A stretch of 64,000 nt of DNA from contig JACKDJ010000005.1 of assembly GCA_020633625.1 (NCBI GenBank), positions 124,001 to 188,000 on the forward strand, read 5' to 3'. The stretch is from Myxococcales bacterium. Its GTDB lineage: Bacteria; Myxococcota_A; Bradymonadia; REDH01. The notes under the pieces are model-generated. The model was not told the DNA's origin, ran no database searches, and saw only the letters and a list, made by a program, of their open reading frames with translations. Position 1 is the first letter of the stretch, and each line of letters starts with the position of its first letter. Of the stretch, positions 52,362 through 60,982 are shown piece by piece. A program made the translations under genes and the position numbers.

Positions 52362-54150
52362 GCGCCGACGGAGACGAGCAGCTCGACTGGGCACGCACCG
52401 TCGTGGACGCCCTCAGCGCCGCCGGCGTCACCCGCTTCGTCGTCAGCCCCGGTTCCCGTTCGACCCCGCTCGCGCTCGCGGTCGTCGCGGCCGGCGCCGA
52501 CTACGAGGTCGTCGTCGATGAGCGCTCCGCCGCGTTCTTCGCGCTCGGCTGCTCGCGCCGGGACGGGTCGATCTGTGCGCTCGTCTGCACGAGCGGCACG
52601 GCGGGAGCGCACTATCTGCCCGCTGTGTGCGAAGCCTTCGAGGCGCGCGTCCCGTTGATTGTCCTGACCGCCGATCGTCCCGCCGAACACCAGCACACCG
52701 GGGCTTCCCAGACGACGCGGCAGGACGACTTGTTTGGCAGCCACGTCGTCTGGAGCGCAGACGTCGGGGCGCCCGAGCGTTCTCCGCTGGCGCTCCGAGC
52801 CCTCGCGGGGCGCGCACGCCGCGCCGCGCTCGAGGCGCAAACACGTCGCGGGCCGGTGCACCTGAACATGCCGCTCCGAAAGCCGCTGGAGCCGTCGAGC
52901 TGGCCGCCGCCTCCTCCCGCCGACGCCCGGCCCACGGGGCCGATGACCTGGGCACCGAGTCGACGGGCGCCCGACGCGGCGATCGCCACGGTGGCAGGCC
53001 TTGTCGACGGCGCGGCGCGCGGCGCGATCGTCGTTGGGCCGATCGTGGCTGCGGACGCGGCCGCGACCGAAACGCTGCGCGAGCTCGCCGCCGCGACCGG
53101 GTTCGTCCTGGTGCCAGAGTCGACGTCACAGCTCCGGGATCGGCGCTCCACCACTTTGGCGGGTGATGCGTACGCCCGCTTCACAGGCTGTAGCTTCGCG
53201 GCGAGCGACGCCGACCTCCCGACCCCCGACGTCGTGCTCCTTGCGGGCGCGCCACCGGTCGGGGCGGCCGTGCAGCGGTGGGCCGCCGCGCCCCGCGCTG
53301 CGCAGGTCGTCCTCGCCGAAGACGGGTGGCCGGACCCCGACAGCCGGGCAGACGTCATATGCTTTGGCGACCTGGCCGACACCTGCGGGCGCCTCGCGGC
53401 AGCGACGGCGCAGCGCTCGGCGAGTCGCACCGCGTTCGCCGCCGCGCTCGCGTCGTTCGACGAGCGTGTCTGGGCGGCGGTGCGCGAGGTGTGCTTCGAT
53501 GCCGACGACGCGCTGGGAGACGCCACGCTTGTCCGAGCGGTCGTCTCAGCGCTGCCCGACGCGGGGCTCCTGTTCGTGGGCAACAGCCTCCCCGTTCGCG
53601 AGCTGGACGCCTTCTGCGACGCTCTGCCGAACGCGGTCGGCGTCGTGTCTCAGCGGGGTGTGGCCGGAATCGACGGCAACATCGCCCAGACGGTCGGCCT
53701 CGCCCGGCGCGGCGCTCCGCCGATCACCGCGCTCATCGGGGACGTGACGTTTGCACACGACGCCGGCTCTCTCGCGCTCGCGGCGCTGGCCGTGGCGCCG
53801 GTCGCCATCGTGGTGGTCGCCAACGGCGGCGGACGGATCTTTGACCGGCTGCCCGTCCACGCGGTCGCGGGGGCGAGCGAGGTGTACGGGCGGATCTGGA
53901 CGACCGCACCAACCGCGGCGCCGGCGGACGTCGCGCGCGGCTTCGGCGTGCGGAGCACCGTCGTCGACTCCGCGACCGGGCTGCGCCGCGCGATCGAGGC
54001 GGCCCACGCCGCCACCGGGGTCACGGTGATCGAGGCGCGCGTCGACCCCTCCCGCGTGGGCGCAGACGCCGCGGCCGTCCGCGCCATCCTGGCGCGCGGC
54101 CCCCTTCCGGCCCTGCCCCTGTTGCGCGACGCCGCCGACGAGGAGCGCTC

Positions 54151-54154
<4 letters not shown>
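52358..54154 (+). CDS. menD: SEPHCHC synthase (2-succinyl-5-enolpyruvyl-6-hydroxy-3-cyclohexene-1-carboxylate synthase)
   Basis: Thiamine-diphosphate enzyme joining isochorismate and 2-oxoglutarate, 598 residues. Motifs: RFVVSPGSRSTPLALA and VVDERSAAFFALG with the catalytic Glu, CTSGTAGAHYLPAV, TADRPAEHQHTGASQTTRQ, and the C-terminal cofactor site GDVTFAHDAGSL..VVVANGGGRIFDRLP. Starts at a GTG overlapping the menF stop (GTGA); its stop overlaps menA in the same way. Confidence 0.97.
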
Positions 54155-55065
<911 letters not shown>

Positions 55066-55074
55066 CGAGGGGAG

Positions 55075-56106
55075 ATGTCCGAGGTCAGCGCGCGAGTCGC
55101 GCCCGTCGCTGTTCCCGCGAGGGGCACCAGCCCACGGACCGCGCTCGGCGTTTGGCTCGATCGCGGGGGCGTGCGCGGGTTCGGGCTGGCCGCACCGATC
55201 CCGGGCTACTCGCCCGACAGCAGTGACTGGGCGGCGGCTCTGCGACGCTGGCTGCGAGACGCTTCGAACCTCGTCGCTGTCGTCGACGATCGTCGCGCGG
55301 AGTCGCGCGTCGCTCTCGATGAGCTGCGAGCGCTGACAGCGGCGGGAGCTTGCGCCGTCGACGTCGCTGCGACCGACCTTCGGGCGCGGGAGAGAGCGAC
55401 GAGCGGAAGCGCGCTGCTCGGGGCGTCGGGCCCGCGGGATGTCGCGGTGAACCTCCTAGTCGACGCTGGCACGACGCCGAGCGAGGCGCTGGTTCGCGTT
55501 CGCGACGCTTGGGCAGTGGGCGTACGGGCATACAAGCTGAAGCTCGGTCACGACGTCGGCGCGACGGCGACTCTCGCCGCCGCGCTCCGGGCAGAGTTCG
55601 GCGCGGAGCTGGAGCTCCGGGTCGACGCGAACGCGCGGTTCAGCGACGGCGACGAGGCGGCCCGCGCGCTCTCTGTCTTCGCGGCCGTCGACGTCGCGTT
55701 CTGCGAGCAGCCGGTGCGGCCGGGCGCCCTCGACACGGTGCCGAGGGCGTTCCCCGTACCTGTTGCGCTCGATGAGTCGATGGCGGTCGAGCCCGATCGC
55801 GCGCTCGCGCTGGAACACCCGGCGCTCGTCGCGGTCGTGCTGAAGCCGACGACGGTCGGCGGTCCGCACCGCGCGGTGGAGCTCGGCGACGTCGCGGCGG
55901 CCAGAGGTCTGGGCGTGGTGGTGACCCACGCGTTCGAGGGCGCGGTGGGTGTGGCGGTCGGCGCGGCCGTCGCGGTCGCGCTCAGGGCTCCGCCGCTGGC
56001 GTGCGGGCTCGCCGACGCGGCGCGTGTCTCTCGGCTCGCGCCCACGCCGTGCGCGCCGGGTCTCGTGGTGTCGCCGCCGCCGATGGGCGAGCTGGAGGCG
56101 CCGTGA
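55075..56106 (+). CDS. menC: o-succinylbenzoate synthase
   Basis: Enolase-superfamily dehydratase of 343 residues producing o-succinylbenzoate. Catalytic set visible: YKLKLG (KxK), RVDANARF (Asp), CEQPVRPG (Glu), ALDESM (Asp) and VLKPTTVGG (Lys). GAGGGG precedes the ATG. It sits between menA and menE, with menE starting in its stop codon. Confidence 0.94.
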   Translation: MSEVSARVAPVAVPARGTSPRTALGVWLDRGGVRGFGLAAPIPGYSPDSSDWAAALRRWLRDASNLVAVVDDRRAESRVALDELRALTAAGACAVDVAATDLRARERATSGSALLGASGPRDVAVNLLVDAGTTPSEALVRVRDAWAVGVRAYKLKLGHDVGATATLAAALRAEFGAELELRVDANARFSDGDEAARALSVFAAVDVAFCEQPVRPGALDTVPRAFPVPVALDESMAVEPDRALALEHPALVAVVLKPTTVGGPHRAVELGDVAAARGLGVVVTHAFEGAVGVAVGAAVAVALRAPPLACGLADAARVSRLAPTPCAPGLVVSPPPMGELEAP

Positions 56107-57452
56107 GCGGGCTGTTCCCGGCACGCGGCGAGCCGATCGCCTGGCGAGCGGTCGAGGAGCTCGCGGACGCGCGCGCGAGAGCGTTGTCCTTCGCTCCAGG
56201 CAGAGGCGTCGCGGTCGTGGGCCGGTCAAGCGCGGCGGCGGTCCTCGACATCGTCGCGGCGCGGCGCGCCCGTGCCCCCGTCACGCTGCTCCACCCGCGG
56301 GACGATGCAGAGACTTGGCAGCAGCTCGCGGTGCTGGGCGGCGCGGCGCGCATCGTCGACGAGGGGGTAGTCATCGACGACGTGGTCGCGAACGCGACCT
56401 CCGATATTGCGGCGCTGCCGGCCGGCGCGGATGTCCTCGTCGCGACGTCGGGCACCACGGGCGCGAGGCGGCTCGCGGTCCTCGGCGCCGACGGGATCGA
56501 GGCGTCTGCGCTGGCGTCGGCGGCGAACCTGGGCTGGCGCGCGGACGACCGCTGGTGGCTCGCGATGCCGACCGCCCACGTCGGCGGCTTGTCCGTTCTG
56601 ACTCGGTGCGCCGCGTCGGGCGCCGGGGTCGTCTGCACTCCACGTTTCACCCCAGAGGCGTTCGCGGAAGCAGTGGATGAGCGCGGGGTCACGATGGCGT
56701 CGCTCGTGCCGACGATGCTGCGTCGCGTGCTCGACGAGCTCCCGGGTTGGCGACCACCGGCGAGCCTCCGCGCCGTGCTGGTGGGTGGGGGTCCCACGAC
56801 CCCGGCGCTCGCACTGGCGGCTCGTCGCCGCGGGCTGCCTGTGCTCCTGACGTGGGGCATGACCGAGGCGGGCTCGCAGATCGCGACGCAGCCGCTCGAC
56901 GTCGCTCGGTCGGACGCCCCCGACGACGCCGCGAACGTGGGGACGCCGCTGGCCGGATTCGAGGTGGAGCTTCGAGGCGCACGCGCGTGGGTCCGCGGCG
57001 GGCCCATGATGCTTGGGTACGTCGGGGCGCCGTCTCCGTTCGACGCGTCGGGGTGGTTCGACACGCGCGACGACGTCGCGCCGGACACCCGCGGGCGACT
57101 GCGGGTGCTGGGTCGTGGCACTGAGCTGATCATCACGGGTGGAGAGAACGTGTACCCCGCGGAGCTGGAGGCGGCGATCGAGAGCCACCCGTCTGTCGCC
57201 GCGGCATGTGTGGTAGGGGTGCCGGATGTCCGGTGGGGCGAGCTCGTCGTCGCGGTCGTGGTCGGCGACGCGACGTCGGAGGGCGAGGTCGCAGCCGAGT
57301 TGGCGCGACGGCTGCCGCCGCACAAGCGACCCAAGCGGTGGGTGTGGGTCGACGAGCTTCAGAAGACCGCCGCGGACAAGATCGACAGGGCTGCCGTCCG
57401 CGCCGCGGTGTGTGACGGCGACCGGCGGCGGCCTTTGCGGTCGCCCTCGTAG
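56103..57452 (+). CDS. menE: o-succinylbenzoate-CoA ligase
   Basis: ANL-superfamily acyl-CoA ligase of 449 residues. AMP-binding motif ATSGTTGARRLAVL, LTWGMTEAGSQIAT, ELIITGGENVYPAELE and the C-terminal catalytic lysine region KTAADKIDRAAV. It activates o-succinylbenzoate for MenB. It is the last gene of the operon; menB and a DHNA-CoA thioesterase gene are not next to it. An IS begins 87 bp after its stop. Confidence 0.94.
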   Translation: MSGLFPARGEPIAWRAVEELADARARALSFAPGRGVAVVGRSSAAAVLDIVAARRARAPVTLLHPRDDAETWQQLAVLGGAARIVDEGVVIDDVVANATSDIAALPAGADVLVATSGTTGARRLAVLGADGIEASALASAANLGWRADDRWWLAMPTAHVGGLSVLTRCAASGAGVVCTPRFTPEAFAEAVDERGVTMASLVPTMLRRVLDELPGWRPPASLRAVLVGGGPTTPALALAARRRGLPVLLTWGMTEAGSQIATQPLDVARSDAPDDAANVGTPLAGFEVELRGARAWVRGGPMMLGYVGAPSPFDASGWFDTRDDVAPDTRGRLRVLGRGTELIITGGENVYPAELEAAIESHPSVAAACVVGVPDVRWGELVVAVVVGDATSEGEVAAELARRLPPHKRPKRWVWVDELQKTAADKIDRAAVRAAVCDGDRRRPLRSPS

Positions 57453-57521
57453 GCGGGCGCGGTTCGCCGAGGGCGGCTGCGGGAGTCGGCCCGGCGCCTC
57501 GCCCCGGTGATTCTGGACTCG

Positions 57522-57541
57522 CTGCCGGGTTGCCCCGGCAG
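57522..57541. terminator. 8-4-8 hairpin downstream of menE, overlapping IS left end
   Basis: Perfect stem CTGCCGGG / CCCGGCAG with loop TTGC, 70 bp after menE. It probably was the men terminator. The IS inserted in it: the last three bases of the present hairpin belong to the IS end, and the original right arm survives beyond the other end (59235 onward). Confidence 0.5.
57529..57538 (+). repeat. Left target-site duplication of the IS
   Basis: GTTGCCCCGG, identical to 59235-59244 on the other side of the element. Apparent identity extends four bases further only because the IS end and the native flank both begin CAGG. Confidence 0.8.
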
Positions 57542-59234
57542 GATTGCTCAGCCGAGTTCGTGGAAACTTTTCCGCAGTTCGTACGCGGGGGGATCCCACC
57601 CGCCACGGTTCTCTGCGATCGTGGCGTGGCACGAACGCGAAACGGCGCCGATGCGGGCTAGCTGACGACGCCGTTTCAGTGACCAACCGGTCGAGGAGGA
57701 TCATGGCAAAGCGTCTCATGCGTCGTCAAGCGGCGACGTCGAAAGGTCTGGTGAGGCGGCTGAGAGAGGTGCCGCTCTCGATGCTGCGGGACGAACGGTG
57801 TCGAGCGAAGTACCAGCTCGAGGGCGTCGTTCGCCTCGGCATCCTGACGCTCGCGAGCGGCGGGAACTCGCAGCGGGAGTTCGAGGCACGCAGCGAGCAG
57901 CTGGTCGACCGCGCGACGTCGACGATGCTGGGCTTTGGGGGCGAGCGGATCGCGGACAACACCTTCGGCGCGCTGCTACCGCGAGTCGACGCAGGGCAGC
58001 TGCGTGACGCGCTGCACGCCATGGTGAAGGCCGAGCACCGACGCGGCACATTCGGGGGCACGCTCCACGACCGCCGGGTCGTCGCGCTCGATGGGAAGGT
58101 CCTGGCGCCGGTACGACTGCGATCCTTGGTCAGCGCGGCGCGCGGTGCGCTTCGCGCGGTCAACGACCCGCGCAGCACGGAGGCGTCGTGGGCTCCGGAC
58201 GTCGACGAGCTGCGGCGCGTGCTGAAAGCGGCCGGGATGGAGTACGTCCAGCTCGTCTCGCCCTCGAAGGGGCCCGTGTATGGCCTGATCCGGATGCACC
58301 GATGGACGCTCGTCTCGAGCGGTGCCGCGGTGGGAATCGACGAGCGTCCCCTCGACGGGACGGCGAACGAGGTCGGGTCTGCCGTGGAGAGCTTCGACCA
58401 GCTGATCAGCGCCTACGGGCGCACAGGCCTGTTCAACACGGTGACGGCGGATGCCGGGAACACCTCGCTGGCGCTGGCCAAGCGAATCGCCGAACGCAAC
58501 ATGGCCTACTTCCTCTGCATCAAGACCCCGCAGGGCGAGATCTTCCGCGAGGCGAAGCGCCTCCTCCAAGGGCGCGCGTCGCCGGACTACTCCGTCTCCG
58601 AGGACAACCGGGGAAAGGACATCACCTATCGTGTGTACACCGCCCCCCTAGACGGGGACTGGCACGGCTGGGTCCACGCACGTCAGCTCGTACGCATCGA
58701 GCGAATCGTGTCCTCCCGAGGCGGCACAGAGGAGTCTCGGGGGAATCGCTACTACGTCACCTCGCTGACCCCAGAAGCGCTGCCTGGCCTCGGTGCCGCG
58801 ACCCTCTCTCGAGGTCACTGGCGCTGCGAGAACGAGGGACACTGGACCGCCGACGCCATCTTCTTCGAGGACGCCCATCGGGCGCCGCTGAGCCGGCATC
58901 CGAAGGGGATGCTCGTCGGTTCGCTCCTGCGCATGATGGCTCAGAATCTGCTCGCCATCCTCCGGACGCTGAGCCGAACCCGCGACGGCGACAAACCCGC
59001 TTGGCGCACCGTCCGGCATCACATCCTGATGCTCCTCTTCGACACCGTCCTCGACACCGGAGAGTTCGACGCTGCCGCCTGACCTGCCCGCATCGGCGCC
59101 GCGTCGTACAACCCGAGTCGTACCAGCCCACCGCGTGGGGTAGGGGCACTGCGCTCAGAGCTCGTGCTTCGACGGTGCGTCCCATCCAACCCGGCTCCAG
59201 ACGGCGACCGTCCCACCGTCGCTGATCAATCCTA
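57539..59234 (+). mobile_element. ISAs1-like insertion sequence, intact, with 10-bp target duplication
   Basis: Element of 1696 bp bounded by imperfect terminal inverted repeats: left (C)AGGATTGCTCAGC at 57539-57552, right end complement (T)AGGATTGATCAGC at 59234-59221. It is flanked by identical 10-bp direct repeats GTTGCCCCGG (57529-57538 and 59235-59244), as expected for target duplication. It encodes one full DDE transposase. The intact open frame and perfect target duplication indicate a recent insertion. Confidence 0.85.
57703..59082 (+). CDS. ISAs1-family DDE transposase
   Basis: Transposase of 459 residues. DDE features: RVVALDGKVLAPVR (first Asp), NTVTADAGNTSLALAKRI (second Asp) and SRGHWRCENEGHWTADAIFFEDAHRA (Glu; the HWRxEN..HW..D..F.ED pattern is diagnostic of ISAs1). 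The ATG at 57703 follows a strong GAGGAGGA. The frame is intact and codon use is like the host. The open frame extends to 57544 but the family start and ribosome site favour 57703. Confidence 0.92.
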   Translation: MAKRLMRRQAATSKGLVRRLREVPLSMLRDERCRAKYQLEGVVRLGILTLASGGNSQREFEARSEQLVDRATSTMLGFGGERIADNTFGALLPRVDAGQLRDALHAMVKAEHRRGTFGGTLHDRRVVALDGKVLAPVRLRSLVSAARGALRAVNDPRSTEASWAPDVDELRRVLKAAGMEYVQLVSPSKGPVYGLIRMHRWTLVSSGAAVGIDERPLDGTANEVGSAVESFDQLISAYGRTGLFNTVTADAGNTSLALAKRIAERNMAYFLCIKTPQGEIFREAKRLLQGRASPDYSVSEDNRGKDITYRVYTAPLDGDWHGWVHARQLVRIERIVSSRGGTEESRGNRYYVTSLTPEALPGLGAATLSRGHWRCENEGHWTADAIFFEDAHRAPLSRHPKGMLVGSLLRMMAQNLLAILRTLSRTRDGDKPAWRTVRHHILMLLFDTVLDTGEFDAAA

Positions 59235-59244
59235 GTTGCCCCGG
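59235..59244 (+). repeat. Right target-site duplication of the IS
   Basis: GTTGCCCCGG, identical to the left copy; followed by native CAGGGAACCC, which restores the hairpin right arm. Confidence 0.8.
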
Positions 59245-59262
59245 CAGGGAACCCGAACTAAC

Positions 59263-59294
59263 GTGGCGCCGCACACACTCTGCATCGGCGCCAC
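59263..59294. promoter_or_regulatory. Inverted repeat upstream of the DEPDVT lipoprotein
   Basis: Nine-base arms GTGGCGCCG and CGGCGCCAC separated by 14 bp, ending 32 bp before the ATG at 59327. It may be a leader hairpin or an operator. Only symmetry supports it. Confidence 0.4.
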
Positions 59295-59326
59295 CGCGCC
59301 AACAACGCCCGCATTGGGAGAACGTG

Positions 59327-60865
59327 ATGTCCAAGGCCCGCCTGTTCAGCTTGCTCGTCGTGACCGCAATCCTCGCTGCGTGTGGAGGTGGAGGCGACAA
59401 GCCCGAGAGTGACGCGAGCGACGACACGACGGAGACCGGCGGCGACGTCACGGAGGTCGGCGACGCGGTCGACGAGCCCGACGTCACCGACGAACCCGAC
59501 GTCACCGACGAACCCGACGTCACCGACGAACCCGATGTCTCGGATGAGCCCGATGTCACCGACGAGCCCGACGCCACCGACGAGCCCGACGTCACCGATG
59601 AGCCCGACGTGACGCCGTGGCCGTTCCCGTGGCCGGCCCCAGAGTGTGTCGGCGATGAGGAGTGCGCAGAGGGGCAGGCGTGCGTGGGCGGGGGCTGCGC
59701 CGACCCGGTGAGCCCAGAGGCGTATGTCTTCGACGGCGCGCTCGGCTACGTGTCGGCGATCCACCTCGACAGCGCGTGCTGCCTGGACATCACCGGCGAC
59801 GGGGTGATCGACAACCGACTCGGCGCGCTGCTGGACGCGCTCGACGCGGCTCGCGGCGAGACGACGGACTCGATCGTCGCGCAAGGCATCGACTCGGGCG
59901 ACTCGGTCCTCTTGGTTCAGGTGCTGGGCGAGACAGACACGCGGAAGGTCGCGTTCTTCGTCGGCTCAAACGACCGGAACAGCGATGGCGCTCCGGACGA
60001 CACCGTCGAGGTGCGTGCGGCCGGCGGCGGGACGTTCCGGGCATCTCCGCTGTCGTTCGGCACTCACGGGGCGGCGCTTCAGTTTGGCGTCGCGAGCTAC
60101 GACGGCACCACGCTGCAGACGACGTCGTCGGGCTTCGATGTGCAGTTCCCACTGTCGGATCCCTGCCAGTACGAGTGGCACGAGACGGAGTCGCTGCCGA
60201 GCGGTGCGCGCTGCCGCGGCGAAGAGCTCAGCCCGTTCGTCCTGCGCGACGCGCGCGTCGAGGGCGACGTCACGCTCGACGGGGGTGTTACGTCGACGGG
60301 TGAGCAGGGGATCTTCGTCGGAGGCTACGTCCACCTCGACCAGTTCGCCGCCTCGCTCAATGCGGCGTTTGCCGACAACTGCGGCTGTGCGGGCGTTGGC
60401 CGCGAAGAGAACATCGTGACGAGCTCGGTCGTCGAGGGCGACTATGTGCTCGACTGCGCGCGCGTTCCGACCGAGGAGGAGGTGGCGGCGTGCATCCCGG
60501 GGAAGGTGACCTGCCACACGATGGCGCAGGTCTGTGCAGCGCTGCCGCTGCTGTCGAACTCGGCGGAGTACGACGCGGACGGCGACGGCGTCGACGACAG
60601 CGTGTCGTTCGGGTTCGCGGCGACGGTCGTCCCGGCGACGATGGACGCGACGGCCCTGATGGGCGCGCGCGAGGACTGCCGGACAGACGACGACGAAGAC
60701 GGAGACGGGCTGGCGCGGTGCGAGGACCCCGAGTGCTGGGACGACACCAACTGCGGCGGCGACGGCTGGGGTGAGCGCTGCCACAACGGCTACGACGACG
60801 ACGGCGACGGCGACGTCGACTGCGACGACTCGCAGTGCCGCGACAACCGCGCCTGCGCACTCTAG
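59327..60865 (+). CDS. Lipoprotein with DEPDVT repeats and metal-binding DGDxDC motif
   Basis: Exported protein of 512 residues: lipoprotein signal (AILAAC, Cys19), a linker containing eight DEPDVT-type repeats, a short Cys motif (CVGDEECAEGQACVGGGC), a beta-rich domain of about 280 residues of unknown family (YVFDGALGYVSAIHLDSACCLDITGDGVIDNRLGALLDAL) and a C-terminal CHNGYDDDGDGDVDCDDSQC putative metal-binding motif shared with other proteins here. ATG at 59327 follows GGGAG; an adjacent in-frame GTG at 59324 is unlikely. It sits immediately after the IS insertion. Confidence 0.8.
   Translation: MSKARLFSLLVVTAILAACGGGGDKPESDASDDTTETGGDVTEVGDAVDEPDVTDEPDVTDEPDVTDEPDVSDEPDVTDEPDATDEPDVTDEPDVTPWPFPWPAPECVGDEECAEGQACVGGGCADPVSPEAYVFDGALGYVSAIHLDSACCLDITGDGVIDNRLGALLDALDAARGETTDSIVAQGIDSGDSVLLVQVLGETDTRKVAFFVGSNDRNSDGAPDDTVEVRAAGGGTFRASPLSFGTHGAALQFGVASYDGTTLQTTSSGFDVQFPLSDPCQYEWHETESLPSGARCRGEELSPFVLRDARVEGDVTLDGGVTSTGEQGIFVGGYVHLDQFAASLNAAFADNCGCAGVGREENIVTSSVVEGDYVLDCARVPTEEEVAACIPGKVTCHTMAQVCAALPLLSNSAEYDADGDGVDDSVSFGFAATVVPATMDATALMGAREDCRTDDDEDGDGLARCEDPECWDDTNCGGDGWGERCHNGYDDDGDGDVDCDDSQCRDNRACAL
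59471..59614 (+). repeat. Eight 18-bp repeats encoding DEPDVT
   Basis: In-frame 18-bp units (GACGAGCCCGACGTCACC and variants) repeated eight times without interruption. Copy number changes would lengthen or shorten the surface linker without frameshift. Confidence 0.9.
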
Positions 60866-60982
60866 CAGACGAGGGCCTCGCGCGGTGCGCCGCCACGGCG
60901 GCCATCGCGCGACGCGCCGCCCGCTTCAATTCGGGGCAACGACCGGCTAGACTCCGCCGTGAATCCCCACGGTGGAGCGACC

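Noticed and set aside
57703..59082. Broken transposase gene
   Set aside because: The frame is intact with all DDE residues and a strong ribosome site, so it is not annotated as a pseudogene.
57529..59248. 14-bp target duplication for the IS
   Set aside because: Only 10 bp fit between the inverted ends. The extra CAGG is shared by chance between the IS end and the native flank.
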